DNA of 53,723 nt from Clostridium sp. C8-1-8. Lineage in GTDB: Bacteria; Bacillota; Clostridia; Clostridiales; Clostridiaceae. A program made the translations under genes and the position numbers. Shown piece by piece: positions 1 to 8,608 of the stretch. Each line of letters begins with the position of its first letter. Positions within the stretch are counted from its first letter, which is position 1. Location: NCBI RefSeq assembly GCF_009928445.1, contig NZ_JAABNO010000035.1:146-53868 (forward strand), in the 5' to 3' direction. The notes below the pieces were generated by a model. The model was given only the letters and a program-made list of their open reading frames with translations. It was not told the DNA's origin and searched no databases.

Positions 1-488
1 ATATGAATGTATTCAAAAAATGTGTGTGGAGCCTTTCTTAGAAATAGGCTGAACTTTGATGGGATTAATTTGGGTTTAGAAAATTAATGTGGACTGAAAC
101 AAGCTTTAGGGAGTATGGCATATTGATTTTTGATACTATATATGAATGTATTCAAAAAATGTGTGTGGAGCCTTTCTTAGAAATAGGCTGAACTTTGGTG
201 GGATTAATTTTAGTTTAGAAAATTAATATGGACTGAAACAAGCTTTAGGGAGTGTGGTATATTGATTTCTGATACTATATGTGAATGTATTTAAAAAATG
301 TGTGTGGGTATTCCATACATATACCTGAAATGACGAAATAACGAAATAACAAAATAACATAATACCGAAGTAAGTATTTTATAGTGTGGGGCAAAGCAGT
401 GAGTAAAGTTAATTTTAGATTGGATTTTCTAATATTTCGAGGATCAGAAGTATCAACAACATTTATTTAACACATACATATAGGGAGT
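1..488. repeat. Family T repeat cluster A (three + copies, one - copy)
   Basis: No gene is visible here. A motif close to TATATGAATGTATTCAAAAA followed by ATGTGTGTGG begins at 1, 140 and 279. The first two copies belong to an almost identical 139-bp direct repeat (1-139 and 140-278, a handful of differences). The third starts exactly 139 bp later, but the similarity soon ends. An inverted copy lies at 457-488 and reads CAACATTTATTTAACACATA on the + strand, followed by CATATAGGGAGT. The + copies are preceded by a conserved stretch containing AAGCTTTAGGGAGT. The 279-488 inverted pair looks like a MITE of about 210 bp. The cluster may continue left of the window. Confidence 0.75.
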
Positions 489-533
489 GAAAAATATATA
501 TACAGTACATAGACAAGTGGATTATATTAAACT

Positions 534-1159
534 TTAATATTTTACCTCTACAAATCGATTATATTTTTGAGAATATTCATAAGCGTAGCCTTTACTGGCA
601 AAAACGCTTTCTAATAAAGGTTCGAAAGATAATATTTGCTTTAATGATATTAGTTTAGCATTACTGACATCCTCAAGGTATTGATCGCTTTCATCTCCGA
701 AAAATAATTGCCATCCACTATCTTGCTCGTGTTCTAAATCATCAGTTCTAACTACCCAATTAATTTGTTTCATATCTAATGCTTTTTGAGTAATAATTGC
801 AAAAAGAGTTTCATCATAAGATGTTTTGCTTCCATATATAGCTGCTATATTGTCTGCTTTAAAATTAATTATGTCTCCGAGTTTAATAGATTTTAGATAA
901 TAAGGCTCATTATCTAGGATTCCTGTAAATAATCCATTTTGTTTATCAGTAATTCTTATCCACATTTTTTCAGCTCTACATCCATTTTTTTGAGGATTTA
1001 TCATCACAAAGATCAGTTTAATTAAATCACCTGAATCTAGATTTTCTACTTCTTGTTGATTAGGTATCAAAAATGTTCTTGGAAACTGGATATTCTTTTA
1101 ACCACATTTTCTAGGTAAAATTCTGGTTGTTTTTTAACAAAAGTATTTGAAAACGCCAT
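534..1159 (-). pseudogene. DUF2185 (Imm33-like) protein, frameshifted
   Basis: The reading frame ending at 534 opens only with a TTG near 1070. The sequence just upstream supplies the missing N-terminus in another frame: an ATG at 1159 starts MAFSNTFVKKQPEFYLENVV, with a good ribosome binding site (AAAGGCGGT) like that of the gene at 2703. The frames join if one A is restored in a short A run near 1100, giving VKKNIQFPRTFLIPNQQ. The middle (aligned W-I-R-I-T, then G-x-L-D-N-x-P and LGD) resembles DUF2314-type domains. The C-terminal part, with GWQLFFGDESD and a final FVEV, resembles DUF2185, listed among immunity-protein domains (Imm33). Function is inferred only. One missing base could be a real mutation or a sequencing error. 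Confidence 0.65.
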
Positions 1160-1314
1160 AATGTTAGACCGCCTTTCTGATTATAATTCCGATATGCCTG
1201 TGTATTATTTTTATAAGATTGTGAAAGTCAGTTGATTCGATGCTAAAATGCTATGAGCTGTTTCAAAGCAACATAAAGATTTTCTTGGATCAGCATATCA
1301 AATAGGGCTATATA

Positions 1315-2703
1315 TTATTTTCCTTTTTTTAATACAAATTTCTTTACAACTAATATGATTACCACTACTATCCCCAGTCTTGATACGAAAATTAATGCTA
1401 TGCTTATCAATAATATGAGAAGGGCTAGTACAATTTTAAACACGGACTTTATGGTTTCAATAGCGCCTTTTGATTCAGTTTTGGTATTTTCCAGCTGGTT
1501 ATTTGATGAGGTCCTTCTAAAAACTTCAGAATCAACTGCATCAAGTTTATTTTTAAGTTCTTGGTTATCTGGGTCTTCAGCTAATGATTTAGATAGCTTC
1601 TTCCTGAGGTTCGCATATATTTGGGAAAGCAATATATTAGCCTCATTTTGTGGTGGAAAAGTTTTAACGGCTTTTAAAGCCCAGGTTTTAGCTTTATCTA
1701 AGGCACCTAATTTAAAATAGATTTTTGCAACGAAAAGTGGTAGATTATTGGTATTAGTAGATTCTGGATAAAGGTATTTATAAGCTTCCAAAGCTTCTGC
1801 AGTCTGATTATTTTCACAATAAGCAGTGATAATGTATCTTAAAGATTCAGAGTCCTCAGTATTGATTGATAAAGCTTTTTCGAAGGCACCATAAGCATTA
1901 ACTAAGTCTTCACTGAGCAAGTAAGTTATGCCTTCTAGACGAAGTAAGTCTGGATCGCCGGTGTAAAGTTTCTTTGCTTGTTCTAGATGATATTTTGCGG
2001 CAGCAATATTACCGGTCATGATATTATCTTGGACTTTTTCTCTATGCTCAAGAAAAACTTCATAATTAACTCCCTCTGTAATTTGCAAGAAGGAATAGCT
2101 TAGAGGTGAGGGATTAGCTAGCTGCTTTTTCATATAAATAATAAACTCTGAATTATTGTAAGAATCAATACTATTTTCTTTATCACACCATTTAAAAGTA
2201 TCCTCAAGAAGTATCCATATGTCCTTTGGAAGATGGTGATGACTTGAGAAAAAGTCTAGTAGCATTCTGCTGAGTACGATCTTGTTTTCCAAATTCCATA
2301 ATAAATCGCTGTCTAATAGGGTTTTCCAGTTATCTATATCAATTCTTGAATTAAAGTCATAATACAAAGCTTCAACCTGATTTAAGAAGTCGCTATTTTG
2401 CTCATAAATACTTGGAGAGGGATCAGGTTTGATCTCTGGTAATTCTATATGTGAAGGGGAAAGCGGCTCAGCTTCAATAGTAAATTGGGGCATAAGCTCA
2501 ATGTTTTTTGGGATATCAGATGTGTTTTTAGTTTTTTTATATGACTTTGCGTATTTTAAAGCAGCATCATAGGCTTCTCTCAAAGCTTGATAGCCTTCAG
2601 GATCACTTTCTGGATGATGAAGCTTAAGCTTTTTTGCATAGGCTTTTTTTATGGTTGCAATATCATCGGTAGGTTCAATATCTAAAATGGTCCAAGATTT
2701 CAT
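1315..2703 (-). CDS. J-domain protein with TPR repeats and C-terminal membrane anchor
   Basis: Residues 1-50 form a J domain: helix II/III residues flank HPE at 30-32 where canonical DnaJ has HPD, followed by the typical YQALREAYDAAL helix. J domains stimulate Hsp70 ATPase; HPE variants occur in atypical class III J proteins such as the DjlB/DjlC type, so the Hsp70 partner may be non-canonical. Residues about 55-215 are low-similarity. About 220-375 hold TPR-like helical pairs, including a run with AYGAFEKALSINTEDSESLR. The last 40 residues contain two close hydrophobic segments and a basic end, predicting membrane attachment with the J domain cytosolic. The start at 2703 is supported by AAAGGCGGT upstream, the same site used by the DUF2185 gene, so the two may be co-regulated. 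Confidence 0.75.
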   Translation of the reverse strand: MKSWTILDIEPTDDIATIKKAYAKKLKLHHPESDPEGYQALREAYDAALKYAKSYKKTKNTSDIPKNIELMPQFTIEAEPLSPSHIELPEIKPDPSPSIYEQNSDFLNQVEALYYDFNSRIDIDNWKTLLDSDLLWNLENKIVLSRMLLDFFSSHHHLPKDIWILLEDTFKWCDKENSIDSYNNSEFIIYMKKQLANPSPLSYSFLQITEGVNYEVFLEHREKVQDNIMTGNIAAAKYHLEQAKKLYTGDPDLLRLEGITYLLSEDLVNAYGAFEKALSINTEDSESLRYIITAYCENNQTAEALEAYKYLYPESTNTNNLPLFVAKIYFKLGALDKAKTWALKAVKTFPPQNEANILLSQIYANLRKKLSKSLAEDPDNQELKNKLDAVDSEVFRRTSSNNQLENTKTESKGAIETIKSVFKIVLALLILLISIALIFVSRLGIVVVIILVVKKFVLKKGK

Positions 2704-3043
2704 AAAAGTTATAAACCGCCTTTCAATCTATATATGGAGGTGCTACTTCATTTTTATCAACATACTTTATTTTATTAATTTATTATAACTAATAAAAATG
2801 CTTTAGACAATTAATGAATATTAAAGCGTAGTAGGAAAGGTTTGCTTTTTTCAGAAATACTGTCTGTGCTATAATGTTGTTACTGAGTTATAAGTAATAA
2901 TTGATAAAAAGATATTTACATTAAGTAATAATTGATAAAAATATATGCACATAATGAGATTTTGTATAGATATTATGACATAAAGCTGTAGCTTGAAAAT
3001 AGTTATGTATTGGTAACCGGCAATGCTTTAAGGGGGAAATCAA
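2704..3043. promoter_or_regulatory. Intergenic region with a 20-bp direct repeat and a candidate -10 box
   Basis: Between divergent genes. The sequence TAAGTAATAATTGATAAAAA occurs twice, at 2891-2910 and 2922-2941, a 31-bp period (about three helical turns), which would suit cooperative protein binding. A TATAAT lies at about 2869. AAGGGGGAAATCAA precedes the ATG at 3044. The regulator is unknown. Confidence 0.35.
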
Positions 3044-4303
3044 ATGGTTGAGTTTATGAGGAACACAAGGGATATCTATTATAATGAGCGAAAGAAAACT
3101 TCTTTTACCTTTAATGATTATAATATATTGTTAAGGCCAATGTGGATGAAAACTTTAAATGATAATAGGTATGAGTCTACATATAGAGACCAGAGTATAT
3201 TGAAAAGGCAGGGAAGAGTAGCTATTGGAGCTATAGTGCAGGCTAATAACAGTTTGTATTCCTTGGGGGTTAACAACAGTCCAGCGGCTATGGTGTTTTC
3301 AGAAGATCCATATTTTGAAGAAAATCCAAGAGCTCTAAAGGAGATTGCATTAAAGCTCATTAATATAAAAGGGAAAGTCTGCGAGGATGAAATATTGCAA
3401 GGCTTTGCAGATATATTGGCAGATGAGATTGTTACGCTGTTTAATGCAAAGCTTCCTGAAAGTATTACTTTTGGAAAAGATGTTTACTTTACTACTTTCA
3501 TGGTTCATAGAGAACATCTTTCTAACAGATACATTGATTTTGAGTATTTTCCTGTTTTGGTGTGTCCGGAAAAAACAGAAGCCTCACTTATACTGCCAAG
3601 TAAGTATTGGGCCAGTGAAGTGGGTAGGGAACAAAGAAAAACAAAACTCATTCCAAAAAGAAAGCTGAAAAAACTGCTTTATGATGATCCAGCAAGTTAT
3701 ATTGAAGCTATAGACGCTTATATTGAAGATACAGTAGATAGAGGAATAAGAGCTTCCGAAAAAAAGCCTTGGGAAAGAAAGATCTCTTATTATCGCTTCC
3801 AAAAATCCACTGCCCTAATTAATTGCGGAAGAAACCAGGAGGCAGAAAATTTACTACGAGAGCTGCTTTCATATTATAATATAAGTAAAGCTGAACAAAA
3901 TGGAGACATTTTTTACACTACTATTCTTCTAAATTTATTTAGTCCCTTAATTGAGCTGGAAAGGTTTGAAGAGGCTAGACGATATATTTTAATGTTGGAA
4001 AGAGCGGTAGTCAACGTAAAGAATGAAAAGCAGGTACAGTCTTTCTATTTAGCCATAGAATATAGAAAAATGCAGTTAGATATACTAGATGGAGATCTTG
4101 AAAGAGGTGGACAGACCATTAATAAAATGCTTGAAGAAAAACCTAATGATATTCTTAGAAGCAGTTTATACTTATATTATGGAATCTACTACTTTAAAAA
4201 GGGTGATAAGACTTCGGCTCTAGATTATTTTGATAAAACCCTAAAGCTTATCAAAACACCGGCAGTTGTAGAAAAGATACAATACTATAAAAGTAGATGT
4301 TAG
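3044..4303 (+). CDS. Unrecognised protein with TPR-like C-terminal half
   Basis: I do not recognise the family. The 419-residue product has no signal peptide or membrane segment, so it is probably cytoplasmic. Residues 1-210 look like a globular alpha/beta domain. Residues 240-419 are helical repeats of TPR character: one contains NCGRNQEAENLLRELLSYYN, and near the end YYFKKGDKTSALDYFDKTLK is a typical TPR. Start 3044 follows AAGGGGG at good spacing; a second ATG four codons later is possible. It is monocistronic, divergent from the J-domain gene, and ends before a clear terminator at 4455-4493. A scaffold or protein-interaction role is only a guess. Confidence 0.7.
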   Translation: MVEFMRNTRDIYYNERKKTSFTFNDYNILLRPMWMKTLNDNRYESTYRDQSILKRQGRVAIGAIVQANNSLYSLGVNNSPAAMVFSEDPYFEENPRALKEIALKLINIKGKVCEDEILQGFADILADEIVTLFNAKLPESITFGKDVYFTTFMVHREHLSNRYIDFEYFPVLVCPEKTEASLILPSKYWASEVGREQRKTKLIPKRKLKKLLYDDPASYIEAIDAYIEDTVDRGIRASEKKPWERKISYYRFQKSTALINCGRNQEAENLLRELLSYYNISKAEQNGDIFYTTILLNLFSPLIELERFEEARRYILMLERAVVNVKNEKQVQSFYLAIEYRKMQLDILDGDLERGGQTINKMLEEKPNDILRSSLYLYYGIYYFKKGDKTSALDYFDKTLKLIKTPAVVEKIQYYKSRC

Positions 4304-4454
4304 TTCTACAATATGCCAGTTCAAAATGTTATATTTTCCAATCTGGAAGGCCCAAATGAACCAATGCCAAATTAAGCTGAGAAACGGGTAAAGTATAATG
4401 AATAGTTATCGTTGTTCTAGTATTTTGTTGAATAACTGAAACTCAGGCAGTTTG

Positions 4455-4493
4455 AAAACCCTCACTGAAGAATGTTGCTTTAGTGAGGGTTTA
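4455..4493 (+). terminator. Rho-independent terminator
   Basis: Stem AAACCCTCACT pairs with AGTGAGGGTTT around a short loop, followed by TATATTATT. It lies about 150 bp after the stop of the TPR-like gene. Confidence 0.7.
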
Positions 4494-4559
4494 TATTATT
4501 AAAATGTTTTTTTTAGGTTGTAAAATAAAGCTTTGATAGAGCAGGCAACTGCGTAAATT

Positions 4560-5381
4560 TTATATCGCATTTTCCAGAAGCCATAAGGCTACTCCATCTT
4601 CATCATTAGATGCAATGGTGTTAGTGGCAAACTGCTTTAGCATGGCATTTGCATTGGCAACAGCATATCTTTCATCAGCAATCTTGAACATTGAAATATC
4701 ATTGATTGCATCACCAAAGCACACTACTTTATCGCAACCTGTAAATTCTTTTAAAAGCTCCACACCTCTTGCTTTTGAAGCATTATGAGGCATAACCTCC
4801 AGCCAGTATTCTCCATCCTTATACAGTTCCTGCTGTAAGGTACAGATAAATTGGGTTTTGTCATTGAAGTGAAATTTCAGATTTTCTAAAGCATCTTTTT
4901 CTCCTATAACTGTGAAATAAAATACAGAGCCAGAGTAAAGGTCAGCTTCATTATTTATAGGTCTAAGTCGCTTGTCTTCTTTTCTTGCTTCGAAATAATC
5001 TACCATGCCTTTGTTTTCGGTTCCCTTTAGCCAAGAAACTTTTTCTTCATCATCAATTAGAGAATAAACTAGAGGAGCGATTTTGTTGTTTATAAAAATA
5101 TTTGATATGTATTTTATTTGTTCATCAGAGAATGCAGTGGAATATATGGTTTGTCCATTTTGCGGCTTAACAAAGAAGGCTCCGTTATAGGTTATCACTG
5201 GCATTGATAATTCTAAGCCTTGAACCACTCTAGAGGCAGAGGAAAAGGATCGGGCAGTAGCATAGGTGAATTTTATACCTTTTCTTACTAGAGAATTAAT
5301 TATTCCCTTGGTTTTTTCTGACAATTCTGTGTTGCTATTTAAAAGTGTTCCATCTAAATCCGATATGTATAATGTGCTCAT
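4560..5381 (-). CDS. Cof-type HAD-IIB family phosphatase
   Basis: A 273-residue member of the Cof subfamily of HAD hydrolases: Mg-dependent cytosolic phosphatases acting on sugar phosphates, FMN or pyridoxal phosphate. Motif I is DLDGT with the nucleophile Asp8 and Asp10. Motif II is Thr42 in TYATARS. Motif III is Lys203 in ASKARGV. Motif IV is GDAIND (Asp224, Asp228). Between motifs II and III sits the type IIB cap. Length is normal for the family. AAAGGAGG precedes the ATG. It stands alone, so the substrate cannot be inferred from neighbours. Confidence 0.9.
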   Translation of the reverse strand: MSTLYISDLDGTLLNSNTELSEKTKGIINSLVRKGIKFTYATARSFSSASRVVQGLELSMPVITYNGAFFVKPQNGQTIYSTAFSDEQIKYISNIFINNKIAPLVYSLIDDEEKVSWLKGTENKGMVDYFEARKEDKRLRPINNEADLYSGSVFYFTVIGEKDALENLKFHFNDKTQFICTLQQELYKDGEYWLEVMPHNASKARGVELLKEFTGCDKVVCFGDAINDISMFKIADERYAVANANAMLKQFATNTIASNDEDGVALWLLENAI

Positions 5382-5529
5382 GGGACCTCCTTTATTATAG
5401 AAAGTGTTTTTTAGTATGAAGTTTATAATATATAGGTTTTAATAAAGATATTTTAATGTAGATATTTTATTTATGTTATTTGGATAAATGTACAGCTTTG
5501 CTCCAATAGAATTTATAGCTTCTGCTAGG

Positions 5530-5560
5530 CTTAATTTTAACAGGATACTTTAACAGAGCC
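5530..5560 (-). repeat. Family G MITE-like end, solitary
   Basis: Read on the - strand it begins GGCTCTGTTAAAGTATCCTG and continues into a TTAAAATTAAGC tail, matching the ends of the complete family G elements at 6391-6480 and 14370-14792. No partner end was found, so this is probably a relic. The rest of 5382-5742 holds nothing gene-like. Confidence 0.5.
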
Positions 5561-5701
5561 ATGGCTTCAATCTACCTTTAGGAACGGCCAGAAGGTTTGA
5601 AAGTAAATTGGAGGCAGAGCTGGCATCGCTTTAAATATTAAATTAGTAATTACTGATTCAGTAATATATACATAATTATAATGGAAGATTCAATAAATTG
5701 A

Positions 5702-5735
5702 AAAGGCGCATACTTGATTTTGTATACGCGTCCTT
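5702..5735 (-). terminator. Terminator of the 5743-6345 gene
   Basis: Imperfect hairpin with GTATACGCG opposite GGCGCATAC; on the - strand the stem is followed by CCTTTTC. It starts a few bases after the stop codon at 5743. Confidence 0.55.
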
Positions 5736-5742
5736 CTTTTGC

Positions 5743-6345
5743 TTATAAAGAGCCAGATAAAGTAGGATAGGTATAAATTAAATTACCTTTGCCATAGCCC
5801 TTTATATTAACGCTATATTCATAGCTTCCTGAAGAAGAAGCTTTTCTATCTATGAAATACCATACTCTTTTTTGGATAGGTGTATCTATTATTGTAGCAT
5901 TTTTCTCGTCAACGGTGATTTTATCTATATTAGAATCATCTACAACTCCTACGGTTAGGCCAAATTCCTGCATGTTAGACCAAGCCCAAGTAAGCTTATC
6001 TTTATATTGTGAAGCTGTTGTTTGGTCCAGTTGATAACTGCCGCCTTTACTTAGAACTATCCAATTATCCGCTGCCTTTCTTTTTACTAGTCCATAGCAT
6101 AATGTGTTTTCGTTGCTCTGATAAAATACTAATTTCTCATTCTTAGGCAGATCAACTGTAGATAGTATTTGGCATAAGCCAGTATTATTATGGTTCTTTT
6201 CATAGCCTACATTTAGAGCCTTTTCTATAGTTTTACCAGAATCATATTTAGGGGGAATACCAAAGATTTGTAGCCACACATAGCAAAATATTATCATTAC
6301 ACTAACTATTGTCATTAAAATATACTTTGTATTTTCTTTTAGCAT
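5743..6345 (-). CDS. Membrane-anchored protein of unknown function
   Basis: A 200-residue product with one hydrophobic segment at about residues 10-30 (a signal anchor or uncleaved signal peptide) and a polar remainder, so most of it should lie outside the membrane. No catalytic motif, cysteine pair or lipobox is evident. AAGGAGAG precedes the ATG. It lies in the same orientation as the membrane protein at 6681-7400, but two MITE-like elements separate them and each has its own ribosome binding site. Family not recognised. Confidence 0.6.
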   Translation of the reverse strand: MLKENTKYILMTIVSVMIIFCYVWLQIFGIPPKYDSGKTIEKALNVGYEKNHNNTGLCQILSTVDLPKNEKLVFYQSNENTLCYGLVKRKAADNWIVLSKGGSYQLDQTTASQYKDKLTWAWSNMQEFGLTVGVVDDSNIDKITVDEKNATIIDTPIQKRVWYFIDRKASSSGSYEYSVNIKGYGKGNLIYTYPTLSGSL

Positions 6346-6390
6346 AAATTAACTCTCCTTGTTATCTATTTAAGTATCATTCTATAATTA

Positions 6391-6480
6391 GGCATGTTTA
6401 ATAATATTGTTGAAATTAAGTGGTCATATAGCATCGGTATCACTGACAACTTAATTGCAACATACTACTTTAACAGAGCC
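6391..6480. mobile_element. Family G MITE-like element, 90 bp
   Basis: The left end GGCATGTTTAATAATATTGT runs into TGAAATTAAG. The right end, read on the - strand, is GGCTCTGTTAAAGTAGTATG running into TTGCAATTAAG. These are imperfect terminal inverted repeats of about 31 bp around a core of roughly 28 bp. The GG(C)TnTGTTwAA start resembles the ends of IS1595-like elements, which is inference from general knowledge. Confidence 0.6.
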
Positions 6481-6546
6481 TATAATTAATATTAGATTTT
6501 CATTAGACTGTGTTTGATTTGAACACAGCACTTTAACCAAGGTTTT

Positions 6547-6676
6547 TATAGTGTTCACATGTGGAAACTAAATTTATACTTGTTTGATGATCTAGGGTTC
6601 CGGTGAGTAGATAATCACGGGGTCTGGTGATTATCTAGCACGTGTAACTTAATAGTTGAGTTAGGAACTCTAAATA
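6547..6676. mobile_element. Family M MITE-like element with internal hairpin
   Basis: The left end is TATAGTGTTCACATGTGGAA with ACTAAATTTATAC. The right end on the - strand reads TATTTAGAGTTCCTAACTCA, then ACTATTAAGTTACAC. These form imperfect inverted repeats. Inside is a perfect 11-bp hairpin, TAGATAATCAC / GTGATTATCTA around GGGGTCTG. A related element lies at 45868-46062. Confidence 0.5.
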
Positions 6677-6680
6677 GGGT

Positions 6681-7400
6681 TTACTGATAATCAGTTGTAA
6701 AACTCTTCTCTTGCTCTTTGTCATAGACGATTAGATTTAAGCCTTGAGCATTGCCTTGGTTGAAAGTTGTAGCTTTTAAATTAGTTTTAAACTCTACCTC
6801 CAAGCCTTGAAGACTTTTAGCATGAATGAGAAATTCTTTAGGTTCATTGCTTCTTATGTCCCTAGCCACAATAGGATCTTTGCTAGGTAAGTTATCTGGA
6901 AGAAGATTGTCTGGAACTAGCTTTATATAAACTTTTACATCTTTATTGCTATAGTTTTGAAATTGAAGATGAGTATTGAATACAACATTACCAGAATTGT
7001 CGGTGGAATATTTGCAATAGCTTATATCTTTTCTATAATCAATGGCGTTGAGCCCTTTTGAAAAGGACTTAGTTGTTTTATCAATTGTAGGCTGTATTGC
7101 TGGGAATAAAAGCAGAAAGACTATTATGAACATAGGAATTCTTTTAACAAACTTTGGGTAAATATCATTTAAGTAGTGATAAGCACCGTTATAGCCTATT
7201 ATTAATATTGCAAATGAGTACAACACCGTATAGTGCAACCCTTCAGTTCCATTGGACCAGGGCTTTAGGCCTAGTTTACGTAAAATAGTATCACCAAGTG
7301 AAACTGAGTTGATATTGCCTAAAGAGAATATTATGCTGAATATAATTAATGCCACAAAAAGTATGCCTAGTAACTTTTTCTTGTTGAAGCTTAGTTTCAT
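6681..7400 (-). CDS. Membrane protein of unknown function with C-terminal beta-rich domain
   Basis: A 239-residue product with three hydrophobic segments: about residues 10-30, 60-80 and 88-105. A soluble, probably extracytoplasmic domain follows (about 120-239) with alternating polar/hydrophobic strands like an immunoglobulin-type fold. GGAGGA lies just before the ATG. I do not recognise the family. It is similar in plan to the single-pass protein at 5743-6345, and they may be functionally linked. Confidence 0.6.
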   Translation of the reverse strand: MKLSFNKKKLLGILFVALIIFSIIFSLGNINSVSLGDTILRKLGLKPWSNGTEGLHYTVLYSFAILIIGYNGAYHYLNDIYPKFVKRIPMFIIVFLLLFPAIQPTIDKTTKSFSKGLNAIDYRKDISYCKYSTDNSGNVVFNTHLQFQNYSNKDVKVYIKLVPDNLLPDNLPSKDPIVARDIRSNEPKEFLIHAKSLQGLEVEFKTNLKATTFNQGNAQGLNLIVYDKEQEKSFTTDYQ

Positions 7401-7762
7401 AGGTAGAGTCCTCCAATTTTATAATATTTCATTTAATATGAAATGTGATGCTTAAAAAGGTTTGTACTTCACACTTTATAGTAGAGTATATTACATTATT
7501 ACGGAGAATATATCGGTGACTAATAAAGATATGTAAGGTCTACTTAATGTGCTTTATCAAATATTTAACTGAAAATACTTAGCTAAATGCTTTTGCAAGT
7601 AAATCTTATTAGAATTTGTATAGAATTATTTGATTAAAGGCTATTTTAAAATACATATTTCTTCACATAAGTATGTGTTGTTAATACAATTATAGTATCT
7701 AAATCAATAAATTGGAATGTACTTAAGGTAAAATTAAGGTGTTTAGCTGGATTAAGTTTCAT

Positions 7763-7850
7763 AGAGATAATGAATTATAAAATAGGTAGTGGATTTTAAC
7801 ATAGATAATGAATTTTAAAATAGTTAGTAGATTTTAACATAGGTAATATG
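7763..7850. repeat. Imperfect tandem repeat, about 40-bp unit
   Basis: Roughly two and a half copies of a unit containing ATAGATAATGAATT, TAAAATAG and GATTTTAAC. It lies in the AT-rich gap 7401-8005, which holds no gene I can support. Confidence 0.5.
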
Positions 7851-7902
7851 GATTTATAATTTAATATTTTGATTTACAAGAGAATATAAATTTTAATATG
7901 TG

Positions 7903-7993
7903 CCACTTCAGGCTGAAGTCTATATCTCAAAAGTCTTGGTTTGTAAGAACGAAGATAGGCTTTGAGTATAGAACTATGCTTGAAGTGGTACAT
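7903..7993. other. Long imperfect hairpin of about 90 nt
   Basis: Outer arms GTGCCACTTCA near 7903 and TGAAGTGGTAC near 7990 pair. A second inner helix pairs a TATCTCAAAAGTCT segment with AGGCTTTGAGTATA. It lies just downstream of the yvrJ-like gene on the - strand, so it could be its terminator, a structured RNA or a small palindromic element. Confidence 0.4.
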
Positions 7994-8005
7994 TTTTATA
8001 GTTTT

Positions 8006-8194
8006 TTAAGCACTTTTGTTTTCCTCAGAATTATCTATAGCAATTCCAAGTTTGGCTGAGATTATTGTGTTGAGTTTATTGATTGAAGCTGATAGTGCTA
8101 TGATTTGTTTTTCAAGTCTTATAAGAAGATAACCGCTTATAACAACTGGAAAGCCAACATTTGACACTAGATTAACTAAATCATTAACCTGCAT
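8006..8194 (-). CDS. YvrJ family small protein
   Basis: The start at 8194 is chosen because GGAGGTGA lies seven bases upstream; longer starts have no such site. The 62-residue product begins MQVNDLVNLVSNVGFPVVIS. It has one membrane segment at about residues 8-27, then a charged helix, the layout of the YvrJ family (PF12841). The function of YvrJ is unknown. Its genes commonly sit near DUF1659 and DUF2922 genes in Bacillus and Clostridium, as here (8853 and 16669-17176). Confidence 0.85.
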   Translation of the reverse strand: MQVNDLVNLVSNVGFPVVISGYLLIRLEKQIIALSASINKLNTIISAKLGIAIDNSEENKSA

Positions 8195-8356
8195 ATGAAA
8201 TTCACCTCCATTCATAAGGAATATATGCACAGGCATTAAGATTGAAGAAAATATAAGTTAATATGAATGAAAATCTATAAGTAAAACAGCCAAAGTAGCG
8301 GTAGAAAGCATATATGCTAATTGTAAGGACAACTTATATCATAAAGAAAGGAAGAA

Positions 8357-8608
8357 ATGTGTATGTTTAATGATTGTGTTTCCATTAATTTAGAAGAGGG
8401 AAAGAGCTTTGATAAGCTGAAGATAGCTTTGGCAATAAGGGATTCTACTTATGAGGATGGACTTCAATGTTCTTTACTGGAAAATGAGGTCTTAGAACAT
8501 TGTGAAGGCTGCTCCTTAAAGTACATCTGTGACAAGGTTGAAGATATAGCGAAGGATTATACGGAGAAAACAACAAAGATAATAAGTAGTTTTAATTTTG
8601 AAGAATGA
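8357..8608 (+). CDS. Small cysteine-containing protein of unknown function
   Basis: An 83-residue cytoplasmic product. Residues 38-60 carry C-S-L-L, then C-E-G-C and a further Cys in KYICDK, a possible metal-binding cluster. The start at 8357 follows AAAGGAAGAA, with two ATGs close together. It runs divergently from the yvrJ-like gene and precedes the DUF1659 gene on the same strand. After its TGA stop the same frame stays open for another 43 codons of a Lys/Glu/Leu-rich amphipathic sequence (see findings). Family not recognised. Confidence 0.6.
   Translation: MCMFNDCVSINLEEGKSFDKLKIALAIRDSTYEDGLQCSLLENEVLEHCEGCSLKYICDKVEDIAKDYTEKTTKIISSFNFEE

Noticed and set aside
1..488. Regular repeats at 139-bp intervals considered as a CRISPR array.
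   Set aside because: The intervening sequence is itself repeated rather than unique, and copies occur in both orientations.
1355..1720. 121-residue + strand frame opposite the J-domain protein gene.
   Set aside because: Shadow of the real gene; composition is that of an antisense frame and no start site is present.
6590..6645. CTAGGGTTCCGGTGA followed by a GGTCTGG loop looked like the start of a ykkC-type (guanidine) riboswitch.
   Set aside because: The remaining conserved ykkC core is absent, the orientation does not lead into a gene, and the stretch is explained as the interior hairpin of a family M element.
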